In this document: positions 1-7,492 of the stretch, in pieces
Layout of the letters: every line of letters starts with the position of its first letter
Position numbering within the stretch: the first letter of the stretch is position 1
Source of the DNA: Maribacter sp.
GTDB lineage: Bacteria > Bacteroidota > Bacteroidia > Flavobacteriales > Flavobacteriaceae
Reading direction: 5' to 3'
DNA length: 10,553 nt
Assembly: GCA_018679695.1 (NCBI GenBank)
Contig: JAHHKH010000333.1
Coordinates: 1 to 10,553, forward strand
Program-made: the position numbers and the translations under genes
The notes under the pieces: model-generated
The model's input: the letters and a program-made list of their open reading frames with translations, nothing else
The model's database searches: none
What the model was told of the DNA's origin: nothing

Positions 1-2039
1 CTGTATGGGTCGGAATAATCTTCTAATTGATAGGGTATAGGGTTACTTGAGGTGTTCGGCAAACGCTGTTCACCCAAAGTGTGCAAGGTATAATCAAAAC
101 GCCATTGGGCACCACTTTCCTTTGGAGTAGTTTCATAACCAATATTCGCAAAAAAGCGATGTTTGGCCTGCAATGGTTTCTGTAAAAGCCCGGTTCGATA
201 ATCGGTTTTTACATCATAATATTTATAGGCAGTACGAACATCCATGTTTTTTAATATTTCATAATTCACTTCGACCTGGAGACTATTTGCCTCACTTTTT
301 CCTTCTAAGTTATAAAATGAAATTTCGTTCGGATTTTCCCAATCCACTACAATCTGATTTTTAAAATCGGTCCTATAAAAATCGACTGTGATGTTGCCTT
401 GGCGTTCAAATAAATTGAATCCCTGTAAAAAACTAACCCCATAGTTCCATGCATCCTCAGGAGCTAATCCATATACTGTACCCCCATCATCGACCAAGCG
501 AATCTGTCTGGAAGAACCGAATAATTGCTGGTTTTCGGCAAAAATATTCGCAGCGCGCTTACCTCTTCCGAATGATCCCCTTAAACTCGCTTTTTCCCAA
601 GGGGTATATCGCAAATGGAATCTTGGAGTAACAAAGGTCCCCAATCGATTGTGGGTATCGATCCTAAGACCGGCAGTTAAACTTATGCTCTCCAAGTTTT
701 CATAACTATATTCAAAAAAAGCTCCGACCGAGTTATCGATTCTATCATAAATTACTGAATTCACCAATTCATCATATCCGTCATAAGCAAAAGTAACCCC
801 TGTTTTAAACTTGTTTCGGGTATCACCTAGGATAGAATTAAAAATCAGGTTGGAATAAATACTTTCATGGGTAATATCATATCGATTGAATCCAAAGTAC
901 GAGTCCTGTCTATGATTGCTATAGGATGCTTGAAATCCCATGCTTTGAAATGGAAGTTCAGGAAAAACATACCCCAATTTCAAGGAAGAATCAAAACGTC
1001 TTGTATCTATTTCACTACCCCAGGCATTGGTCGTAAACTTATCGGTTATAGGATCAAAATCCAACTGTCCAACTTGTTTGTCGTCATTCAGAAAGCGAAC
1101 ATTGATAAAGCTTACCCAGCCGGTTTCGGGGTTCTGATATTGCCAACGGTTCAACACATTAATCTGGTTAGACAGTGGGGCATCCAAGAATCCGTCATCG
1201 TTTTTCTCCTCCTTTTGATCCCTTCGATTTGCGTGGATATATAGCCCAGTACTCAATTTATTGGTTAGTTTCTTATTAAAATGGGTGTTCAGCTCCAATC
1301 GACCATTTTTATTGGCATACCCGTTCACAAAAATAGATTTATCGGTCAGCGGCTTTACAAGTTCAGTATTTATTTGACCCGATATACTTTCATACCCATT
1401 GACCACACTACCTGCTCCTTTTGTAATCTGAATACTTTCTACCCAAGTACCTGGGGTAAACGTAAGTCCAAATGCTTGTGAAGCGCCTCGGACCATTGGA
1501 ATATTCTCCTGGGTAATCAACAAATACGGACTCGTCAGTCCTAACATTTGGATCTGCTTGGTTCCCGTAAGGGCATCCGAGAAATTAACATCAATTGCAG
1601 GATTGGTTTCAAAACTTTCCGAAAGATTGCAACATGCTGCCTTTAGTAATTCGGCGCTATTAACAGTGACTACATTTTGTGCACTGTAGTAGGCCTTTTG
1701 AACCGCATCGCGCTTTTTTTCAACCACAACCTCATTCAATTCATTGGAAGGTTTTAACCAATGATGCACCATTTTAGGTTCATTTATGGTTAAGGTATCC
1801 GTTTCGAAACCTACATGACTAAAAATCAACTTATTGTATTCCTTGGAAAAAGGAATACTGAACAGGCCTTCTTCGTTGGTTATTGTCCCTGTTTGGGAGT
1901 TCATCCAATACACATTTGCCCCTTGCAGACCAATTTGTTTGTTTTCTGCGTTTGCTTCCATAACCATGCCTTCAATTCTTTCTTGGGAATAGGAGAGGAA
2001 GGGAAGCAGTACAATATATAATATTACTATTTTTTTCAT
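1..2039 (-). CDS. TonB-dependent outer-membrane receptor with CarboxypepD_reg-like N-terminus (3' end outside window)
   Basis: Read leftwards from ATG at 2039, the frame stays open to the window edge, giving 679 codons of a receptor that normally runs to roughly 740-800 residues, so only the last barrel strands are missing. Residues 1-18 are a signal peptide (MKKIVILYIVLLPFLSYSQ). Residues about 20-98 form a carboxypeptidase-regulatory-like beta-sandwich (QGANVYW, TNEEGLFSIPF, SHVGFETDTL). Residues about 112-235 are the plug (NVVTVNSAELLK, QIQMLGL, ITKGAGSVVNGYESISGQI). The rest is beta-barrel with alternating aromatic strands (RRFDSSLKLGYVFPE, TPRFHLRYTPWEKASLRGSF). The plug has a Cys pair, C136-C137. 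The family moves substrates across the outer membrane using TonB/ExbB/ExbD energy. The start lies 9 bp after the stop of the HMA-MauE gene, so the two are probably co-transcribed. That context suggests a metal or metal-complex substrate; this is inference. The general family is secure, the substrate is not. Confidence 0.93.
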   Translation of the reverse strand, partial: MKKIVILYIVLLPFLSYSQERIEGMVMEANAENKQIGLQGANVYWMNSQTGTITNEEGLFSIPFSKEYNKLIFSHVGFETDTLTINEPKMVHHWLKPSNELNEVVVEKKRDAVQKAYYSAQNVVTVNSAELLKAACCNLSESFETNPAIDVNFSDALTGTKQIQMLGLTSPYLLITQENIPMVRGASQAFGLTFTPGTWVESIQITKGAGSVVNGYESISGQINTELVKPLTDKSIFVNGYANKNGRLELNTHFNKKLTNKLSTGLYIHANRRDQKEEKNDDGFLDAPLSNQINVLNRWQYQNPETGWVSFINVRFLNDDKQVGQLDFDPITDKFTTNAWGSEIDTRRFDSSLKLGYVFPELPFQSMGFQASYSNHRQDSYFGFNRYDITHESIYSNLIFNSILGDTRNKFKTGVTFAYDGYDELVNSVIYDRIDNSVGAFFEYSYENLESISLTAGLRIDTHNRLGTFVTPRFHLRYTPWEKASLRGSFGRGKRAANIFAENQQLFGSSRQIRLVDDGGTVYGLAPEDAWNYGVSFLQGFNLFERQGNITVDFYRTDFKNQIVVDWENPNEISFYNLEGKSEANSLQVEVNYEILKNMDVRTAYKYYDVKTDYRTGLLQKPLQAKHRFFANIGYETTPKESGAQWRFDYTLHTLGEQRLPNTSSNPIPYQLEDYSDPY

Positions 2040-2048
2040 TTGATTTAT

Positions 2049-2774
2049 TTAAGCAACATTCATGAACAACATTACTACGGCCATAATCAACATTATGGCA
2101 TTTTCTATAAATGTAGCTTCGGTCATTGGCAACTTAAGGCTGGTCCCTAAACAGGCGCAACGAATTTGTTTCTTATCCAATAAGGTTTTGGTAACACCTA
2201 GGGTTGTCAAACCCAAAACCACTATAGTAACCACTAAAGCGATTGTTATTTGATACCGCATTAAGAACATGAGGCCCAAACCCAATTCTAAAAAAGGATA
2301 GGCCCAACCATAAAATGGAAACACCTTGGCTAACGGATCGTACATTCTAAAACTTTCCGGAAAACCTTTGAGATCCAAGAACTTGAAAAAGCTAAAGACA
2401 ATGTAGAACAAACCCATAAAATCAAGCATGGCCTCCGTGGCACTCCAGTCCCTGATATTCAAAAGAAAAACTGTCGAAAAAAGATAAAGGAAGATCAAGA
2501 ACAATGGCCTTAATTGTCGCAGTTTAGACTTCTCATTATTTAGGTCAATGGTATTTGGTTTTATTACCTCCTTTTTTAACCGTATCCTATATTTATCGGA
2601 AATCGCAGCCTGTAAAATTCCCATCAAGATATGGCGATCAGACTCAATTTCAGCTTCACCTTTTTCCAAATTAATATCCACTTTGGTAACCCCTTCGATT
2701 CTTATGAGATCATTGCTGATGTTTGCAACGCATCCACTGCACGTCATTCCTGTAATGTTGTATGTATGTTTCAT
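2049..2774 (-). CDS. HMA heavy-metal-binding domain fused to MauE/DoxX-like membrane domain
   Basis: This 241-residue protein has two parts. Residues 1-68 are a ferredoxin-like HMA domain with the metal motif GMTCSGC (C12 and C15), as in copper chaperones and P-type ATPase N-termini. After a polar linker, residues about 90-240 hold five hydrophobic segments (about 90-107, 116-134, 152-172, 177-196, 223-240) in the layout of MauE/DoxX-type redox-associated membrane proteins, including a CACLG motif (C206, C208) near the last helix. The family view is that MauE-like proteins move electrons or thiol redox state across the inner membrane, while HMA domains bind Cu(I) and other soft metals. A role in delivering or reducing a metal for the adjacent receptor system is inferred. 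The gene is 100 bp downstream of the HYC_CC_PP-type gene and 9 bp upstream of the receptor gene, all on the minus strand. It lacks ATPase motifs, so it is not a P-type pump. Confidence 0.88.
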   Translation of the reverse strand: MKHTYNITGMTCSGCVANISNDLIRIEGVTKVDINLEKGEAEIESDRHILMGILQAAISDKYRIRLKKEVIKPNTIDLNNEKSKLRQLRPLFLIFLYLFSTVFLLNIRDWSATEAMLDFMGLFYIVFSFFKFLDLKGFPESFRMYDPLAKVFPFYGWAYPFLELGLGLMFLMRYQITIALVVTIVVLGLTTLGVTKTLLDKKQIRCACLGTSLKLPMTEATFIENAIMLIMAVVMLFMNVA

Positions 2775-2874
2775 TATGTTAATCGATTTATTTGTTTCCG
2801 TTTAAGATAAAACTAAATGGATAATCGATAAAGAAGCACATATCGACATCCTTTCGGTAAAAGAAACAAAAAAA

Positions 2875-3291
2875 TCAAATAAGGAAGACCTGGTCGAGAA
2901 TCTGCACGTTCCGGACCAATAAGGGAGGAGGATAATATTCATTGGCAACATCATGTTGCTCTAACCCATTGAAATTGTTTTGAAAAGTTTGGGTAAATAC
3001 AATTAAGAAGAATTGTTGATCAACGCTTAAATCAACATTTACAGTTTTAAGTTCTTCCTGGCCATCAACAAAGATGATTTCTTCGCTGCAACAAGAACTT
3101 TCCTGCTGTATGGTAGAATTACCTTCATTCATCATATCCATAGCCATTCCGCAATCCTCAGCATCCAAGAAAAAGGCCAAATCAACCAAATGACCCATAC
3201 AAAAGTGTTTCTCCACTTTCCAAGAAGTGGTTGAAACCAACAGCAATATAGTCATTGCAATGGATGCTGTTTTAAATGCAAGGTCCTTCAC
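2875..3291 (-). CDS. HYC_CC_PP-type small protein, probable membrane-anchored or exported metal-handling protein
   Basis: I chose the GTG at 3291 as start, giving 138 residues. The open frame extends upstream to 3513, but those extra 74 codons run into the opposite-strand GAF gene and do not look like this family. From the GTG the protein begins VKDLAFKTASIAMTILLLVS, a basic-hydrophobic export or anchor segment. The three family landmarks follow in order: KHFC (H29-C31, the HYC position with Phe for Tyr), ESSCCSEE (C67-C68), and EYYPPPLLVRNVQ near the C-terminus (P121-P123). C47 sits in a CGMAMDMM stretch with M49, M51, M53 and M54. The function of the family is not known to me. The Cys, His and Met residues, and the HMA and TonB-receptor genes directly downstream, suggest copper or another soft metal. 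M13 is a possible alternative start but would remove half the hydrophobic segment. Confidence 0.8.
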   Translation of the reverse strand: MKDLAFKTASIAMTILLLVSTTSWKVEKHFCMGHLVDLAFFLDAEDCGMAMDMMNEGNSTIQQESSCCSEEIIFVDGQEELKTVNVDLSVDQQFFLIVFTQTFQNNFNGLEQHDVANEYYPPPLLVRNVQILDQVFLI

Positions 3292-3421
3292 GTCAATAAA
3301 AATAAGAATTATTGAATAGGGAATAAGTCCATACCAAATGATTAACGAAAATTTAGGGTTAATAGTATTAGTCCAAACCTTCCAAAAACGTATTATTGTA
3401 TTAAAAATATTAGCAAAGATT

Positions 3422-3880
3422 ATGAAGCGACTTAATGATCTTCGACCAGGGATAACAGCCATAATATCGGCGGCTGATACTTCAATTGATAAACGTTTAC
3501 AGGGACTATGCAAGTTTTTGAGGGATAGCGTCCCCCATTATGACTGGGTTGGATTTTATTTTAAAAATGGCGATAAGCAAGAACTTATATTGGGCCCTTA
3601 CGCTGGCCTACCAACGGATCATACCATTATTCCTTTTGGTAAGGGCATTTGCGGACAAGTGGCCTTAAGCAATCAGAATTTTGTTGTTCCCGATGTGAAA
3701 GCACAGGACAATTATATCGCATGCAGTATAAACGTGAAGGCCGAGATTGTGGTGCCGTTATTTCAAAATGGTGAAAATATCGGGCAAATCGATATTGATT
3801 CAAACTCCCCAGACCCATTTACAAAAGAAGATGAAAGGCTTTTGGAATTTGTGAACCAAGAAGTAGCCAAGATTCTTTAA
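3422..3880 (+). CDS. GAF-domain protein, free methionine-(R)-sulfoxide reductase type
   Basis: This 152-residue single GAF domain matches the fRMsr (YebR/MsrC) family, which reduces free L-methionine-(R)-sulfoxide to methionine in the cytoplasm. Visible landmarks are DWVGFYF (W42), PFGKGICGQVA (C77), DNYIACS (C101), AEIVVPL (E108) and IGQIDIDS (D124, D126). C77 and C101 are 24 residues apart, the spacing of Cys94 and Cys118 in the E. coli/Neisseria enzymes as I recall them. E108, D124 and D126 fall at the positions of the substrate-binding acidic residues. The position equivalent to the recycling Cys84 is His (H67), so a Cys84-Cys118 disulfide cannot form; I recall the same His in other flavobacterial homologues. 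An upstream in-frame ATG at 3338 would add 28 residues that do not fit the family, so the ATG at 3422 is preferred. It is divergent from the metal-handling cluster and 92 bp upstream of purH. Confidence 0.87.
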   Translation: MKRLNDLRPGITAIISAADTSIDKRLQGLCKFLRDSVPHYDWVGFYFKNGDKQELILGPYAGLPTDHTIIPFGKGICGQVALSNQNFVVPDVKAQDNYIACSINVKAEIVVPLFQNGENIGQIDIDSNSPDPFTKEDERLLEFVNQEVAKIL

Positions 3881-3932
3881 AACTTTAACTGTTTTGTTGA
3901 TAACATGAACAATTTAGTACAATCAAAAAAAT

Positions 3933-3940
3933 TACTTTTG
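3933..3940 (+). promoter_or_regulatory. Putative Bacteroidota -7 promoter box upstream of purH
   Basis: TACTTTTG is an exact match to the TAnnTTTG -7 consensus of the Bacteroidota primary sigma factor. It lies 32 bases before the purH ATG, in the GAF-purH gap. No well-placed TTG -33 box is seen: the nearest TTG (3897-3899) is too far upstream. The same nonamer, TACTTTTGT, recurs upstream of mreB. Assignment rests on the consensus match and position only. Confidence 0.5.
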
Positions 3941-3972
3941 TGTGCTTAGAACCTTAATCCCTGCAACATAAT

Positions 3973-5502
3973 ATGAGCACCAAAAAAGCTACTTCAGCCC
4001 TAATTTCAGTTTTTCACAAAGACGGCCTTGAACCCATAGTAAAAAAATTCCAAGAACTAGGTATCACCATTTACTCAACGGGTGGTACTGAAAAGTTTAT
4101 AAAAGATTTGGGTATCGATGTAGTCCCTGTCGAAGATGTGACCAGTTACCCCTCTATTTTAGGTGGAAGGGTAAAAACATTGCATCCGAAGGTCTTTGGG
4201 GGCATTCTGAACAGACAGGATCATGAAGGGGATGTTGCCCAACTTGAAGAATTTGAAATACCACAATTGGATATCGTGATCGTCGACCTTTATCCTTTTG
4301 AGAAAACTGTGGCAAGTGGCGCATCTGAACAAGATATCATTGAAAAAATAGATATTGGAGGTATTTCACTTATTCGTGCAGCGGCTAAAAATTATAAGGA
4401 TGTTCTTTGTGTTTCATCTATGGGGGACTATAGTGAATTTTTGGAAATTATTTCTGTAGGAAAGGGCAATACCACCATAGAGGAACGTAAAATGTTCGCC
4501 TCAAAGGCGTTTAATGTTTCTTCCCACTATGATACGGCCATTTTCAATTATTTTAACCAAAATCATGAAGAGGCTGTACTAAAAATCAGTGAAACCCAAG
4601 GTCGGGTTTTAAGATATGGGGAAAATCCGCATCAAAAAGGATTCTTCTTTGGGGATTTCGAAGCCATGTTCACCAAACTGCACGGTAAGGAACTTTCCTA
4701 TAACAATTTGTTGGATGTTGATGCTGCCGTGCACTTAATGAACGAATTCCGTAAAGACGACCCAACATTTGCTATACTAAAACATAACAATGCCTGTGGT
4801 TTGGCTACAAGGAATACCATTCACCAGGCATATCGTGATGCATTGGCCGGCGATCCGGTTTCGGCCTTTGGGGGTATCCTTATCAGTAATGTAGAAATAG
4901 ACAAACCAACAGCTGAAGAAATACATAATCTTTTCTGCGAGGTAGTCATTGCCCCAAGTTATTCAGAAGATGCACTTGATATTTTAAAGGGAAAGAAAAA
5001 TCGAATCATATTGATCCAAAATGACATTGACCTACCTGATACCATTGTAAGGACCTGTTTAAATGGTGTTTTGGTTCAAGATAGGGATAACAAAACCGAT
5101 ACGGTAGCCGATTTAAAATATGTGACCGGGAAAGAACCTTCTACAAAAGAACTGGAAGATTTGATATTTGCGTCGAAATTGTGCAAGCATACCAAAAGCA
5201 ACACTATTGTACTTGCAAAAAATAAACAACTTTGTGCTAGTGGCACAGGTCAAACCTCGCGCGTAGATGCCTTAAACCAAGCCATCCACAAGGCAAAATC
5301 ATTCAATTTTGACCTAAATGGGGCGGTTATGGCAAGCGATGCATTTTTTCCATTTCCAGACTGCGTGGAAATTGCGCATAAAAGTGGCATTAATTGCGTT
5401 ATACAACCAGGTGGTTCGATAAAGGACCAGTTGAGCATCGATTATTGTAATGAAAACAATATTGCAATGGTAATGACCGGTACTCGTCATTTTAAGCATT
5501 AA
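3973..5502 (+). CDS. purH: Bifunctional AICAR formyltransferase / IMP cyclohydrolase
   Basis: PurH carries out the last two steps of de novo purine synthesis in the cytoplasm: formylation of AICAR with 10-formyl-THF, then ring closure of FAICAR to IMP. The 509 residues are a full-length PurH. The N-terminal cyclohydrolase domain has an MGS-like fold, with the signatures ALISVFHKDGL (residues 9-19), YSTGGTEKFI, and GGRVKTLHPKVFGGIL. The formyltransferase part contains RYGENPHQ (214-221) and KHNNACG (270-276), whose K270 and H271 correspond to the catalytic Lys-His pair of the human enzyme. The protein ends IQPGGSIKDQ...TGTRHFKH, the characteristic C-terminus. A -7-like box at 3933 precedes it. 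The mre cluster starts 57 bp downstream, an arrangement I recall as recurrent in flavobacteria. No frameshift or missing motif is seen. Confidence 0.98.
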   Translation: MSTKKATSALISVFHKDGLEPIVKKFQELGITIYSTGGTEKFIKDLGIDVVPVEDVTSYPSILGGRVKTLHPKVFGGILNRQDHEGDVAQLEEFEIPQLDIVIVDLYPFEKTVASGASEQDIIEKIDIGGISLIRAAAKNYKDVLCVSSMGDYSEFLEIISVGKGNTTIEERKMFASKAFNVSSHYDTAIFNYFNQNHEEAVLKISETQGRVLRYGENPHQKGFFFGDFEAMFTKLHGKELSYNNLLDVDAAVHLMNEFRKDDPTFAILKHNNACGLATRNTIHQAYRDALAGDPVSAFGGILISNVEIDKPTAEEIHNLFCEVVIAPSYSEDALDILKGKKNRIILIQNDIDLPDTIVRTCLNGVLVQDRDNKTDTVADLKYVTGKEPSTKELEDLIFASKLCKHTKSNTIVLAKNKQLCASGTGQTSRVDALNQAIHKAKSFNFDLNGAVMASDAFFPFPDCVEIAHKSGINCVIQPGGSIKDQLSIDYCNENNIAMVMTGTRHFKH

Positions 5503-5508
5503 TTTTAC

Positions 5509-5516
5509 TACTTTTG
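5509..5516 (+). promoter_or_regulatory. Putative -7 promoter box of the mre cluster
   Basis: TACTTTTG matches TAnnTTTG exactly and is the same octamer as upstream of purH. It begins 7 bases after the purH stop and ends 43 bases before the mreB ATG. It could give the cell-shape genes a promoter of their own. A clear TTG -33 element at the usual distance is not evident, because that region is still purH coding sequence. Confidence 0.5.
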
Positions 5517-5559
5517 TCGATGAAATGCACCTTTTAACCCAAACCAAATAACTTAACAA

Positions 5560-6588
5560 ATGGGATTTTTTGATTTCTTGACCGAGGAGATTGCCATTGA
5601 CCTAGGTACGGCAAACACCCTCATCATACACGCGGATAAAGTAGTTGTAGACAGTCCGTCAATTGTTGCCAGGGACCGTATATCTGGCAAAATAATTGCC
5701 GTTGGCAAAGAAGCCAATATGATGCAGGGGAAAACCCATGAAAACATTAAGACCATTAGACCATTGAAAGATGGGGTTATAGCAGATTTTGATGCTTCCG
5801 AGAAAATGATCAACATGTTCATTAAGAACATACCTGCTTTGAAGAAAAAATGGTTCCCACCTGCATTACGGATGGTTATCTGTATTCCGTCAGGAATAAC
5901 CGAGGTTGAGATGCGTGCGGTAAAAGAATCAGCGGAACGTGTGAATGGTAAGGAGGTATATCTTATTCATGAACCTATGGCAGCCGCTATAGGAATTGGC
6001 TTGGATATTATGCAACCCAAAGGTAATATGATTGTGGATATAGGTGGTGGTACCACTGAAATTGCCGTTATTGCATTAGGCGGTATCGTATGTGACAAAT
6101 CTGTTAAAATTGCAGGGGATGTTTTCACTAATGATATCATTTATTACATGCGTACACAACACAACCTCTATGTAGGGGAAAGTACGGCTGAAGCAATTAA
6201 AATTGAAATAGGTTCTGCAACCGAGGATTTACAGACCCCTCCTGATGAAAAATCTGTTCAAGGACGTGATTTGCTGACCGGAAAGCCAAAACAAGTACAA
6301 ATTTCATATAGGGAAATCGCCAAAGCATTGGACAAGTCAATTTTAAGGGTTGAGGATGCGGTTATGGAAACCCTTTCACAAACACCACCTGAATTGGCAG
6401 CTGATATCTACAATACAGGTATTTACCTTGCCGGAGGTGGTTCCATGCTAAGGGGACTTGACAGGAGACTTTCCCAAAAAACCGATTTACCGGTTTATAT
6501 TGCCGAAGATCCATTACGCGCCGTGGTACGTGGAACTGGAATTGCATTGAAAAACCTAGAACGTTACAAGAGTATTTTAATTAAATAG
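5560..6588 (+). CDS. mreB: Rod shape-determining protein MreB (bacterial actin)
   Basis: MreB polymerises on ATP into membrane-bound antiparallel filaments that orient the elongasome and keep cells rod-shaped. The 342 residues are a typical full length. The actin-fold nucleotide motifs are intact: phosphate 1 AIDLGTANT (12-20), phosphate 2 IVDIGGGTTE (158-167) and the adenosine motif YLAGGGSMLRG (289-299). EPMAAAIG lies between them, as in the family. The first residues (MGFFDFLTEE) are hydrophobic/acidic and may serve as the membrane-contacting segment. It starts 57 bp after purH with its own putative -7 box, and is followed at 88 bp by mreC. The mreB-mreC gap has no convincing promoter or terminator, so mreB and mreC are probably co-transcribed. 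Confidence 0.98.
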   Translation: MGFFDFLTEEIAIDLGTANTLIIHADKVVVDSPSIVARDRISGKIIAVGKEANMMQGKTHENIKTIRPLKDGVIADFDASEKMINMFIKNIPALKKKWFPPALRMVICIPSGITEVEMRAVKESAERVNGKEVYLIHEPMAAAIGIGLDIMQPKGNMIVDIGGGTTEIAVIALGGIVCDKSVKIAGDVFTNDIIYYMRTQHNLYVGESTAEAIKIEIGSATEDLQTPPDEKSVQGRDLLTGKPKQVQISYREIAKALDKSILRVEDAVMETLSQTPPELAADIYNTGIYLAGGGSMLRGLDRRLSQKTDLPVYIAEDPLRAVVRGTGIALKNLERYKSILIK

Positions 6589-6676
6589 GGCATAAGAATA
6601 TTCAAGTTACAATAGGTACGGTATGCGTTTCCCAAGTTTAGGGCAGTTTAACCGGCTTCACAAAACAAAAAAGTGA

Positions 6677-7492
6677 ATGCAGCAGATTATCAACTTTATA
6701 ATTCGATATAAAAACTTTCTGCTTTATATCTTTTTGTTGATCCTCTCATTGGCCTTTACCATTCAGTCACATTCCTATCATCAGTCGGCTTTCTTCAATT
6801 CATCAAATTGGATAGCAGGAAACATTTATGGCATTTCGCACGGTATCACTACCTATTTTGATTTAGATGAAGAGAATGAAAAACTACTTCAGGATAATAA
6901 AAAATTGAGGGATCAACTGTTTAACCTTGAATCGTCTGCAACCATAAATATTGATACGGCAAATATCAAATACACAATTGTTACCGGACAGGTGATTAAA
7001 AACAGCTATGCTGACCAAAGAAATTATATTACTATAAATCGTGGAAAAAAGGATAGCGTAAAACAAGATATGGGAGTAATTACCGACCTAGGGGTTTTGG
7101 GGATCGTAGAGAATACCTCGCAGAAATTTGCAACAGTCCAAAGTGTTCTCAACAAAAACTCGAATATCAATGCTAAAATCAAAAATACAAACCATTTTGG
7201 TTCGCTGATTTGGGACACTAGGAACTATGATATCGTACAATTGATAGACATCCCGAGATTGGTGCCATTAACCATCGGAGATACAATTGTTACTGGTGCA
7301 ATGAGCAGTATTTTCCCCGAAAATATTCCTATAGGAACCATTAAGAAATTTGATTTGGACATCTCAAAGAGTTTTTACACAATTGACGTTGATCTTTTCA
7401 ATGATATGACCAACATTAAGAATGTATACATAATCAATAACCTGGAGCGAGAGGAAATTTTAGAACTAGAAAGGACCATTACGAATGAATAG
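6677..7492 (+). CDS. mreC: Rod shape-determining protein MreC
   Basis: MreC is a bitopic inner-membrane protein whose periplasmic part activates PBP2-RodA. The 271 residues show a short cytoplasmic tail, one membrane helix at about 12-30 (NFLLYIFLLILSLAFTIQ), a charged heptad-like coiled coil at about 63-86 (DEENEKLLQDNKKLRDQLFN), then beta-rich domains at about 99-255. These include YITINRGKKDSVKQDMGVI and GVLGIVENTSQKFATVQSVL, which are standard MreC patterns. The C-terminal charged stretch (EREEILELERTI) may form a second helix. The last 8 bases overlap the start of mreD, which implies translational coupling. Length and architecture are ordinary for Bacteroidota. Confidence 0.96.
   Translation: MQQIINFIIRYKNFLLYIFLLILSLAFTIQSHSYHQSAFFNSSNWIAGNIYGISHGITTYFDLDEENEKLLQDNKKLRDQLFNLESSATINIDTANIKYTIVTGQVIKNSYADQRNYITINRGKKDSVKQDMGVITDLGVLGIVENTSQKFATVQSVLNKNSNINAKIKNTNHFGSLIWDTRNYDIVQLIDIPRLVPLTIGDTIVTGAMSSIFPENIPIGTIKKFDLDISKSFYTIDVDLFNDMTNIKNVYIINNLEREEILELERTITNE

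Noticed and set aside
867..1244. Plus-strand reading frame of 125 codons inside the receptor gene
   Set aside because: It lies antisense to a continuous, motif-rich TonB receptor frame and its translation shows no recognisable domain; other plus-strand frames at 173-2021 are the same kind of shadow.
2548..2805. Plus-strand frame opposite the HMA-MauE gene
   Set aside because: It is the complement of a well-supported coding region and has no family resemblance.
3338..3421. Longer GAF protein starting at ATG 3338
   Set aside because: The added 28 residues are rich in Ile/Leu/Val from AT-rich intergenic sequence and do not fit the single-domain family, whose length is matched by the start at 3422.
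3292..3513. Upstream extension of the HYC_CC_PP frame as part of the protein
   Set aside because: The extra 74 residues overlap the opposite-strand GAF gene, do not resemble the family N-terminus and would bury the hydrophobic export segment mid-protein.
3881..3972. Purine riboswitch or terminator before purH
   Set aside because: The 92-bp gap is too short and AT-rich for the paired three-way junction, and no stem with a T-run was found.
6589..6676. Promoter or hairpin in the mreB-mreC gap
   Set aside because: Only a short AGTTTA direct repeat and a three-base CCC/GGG pairing are visible, with no TAnnTTTG match.
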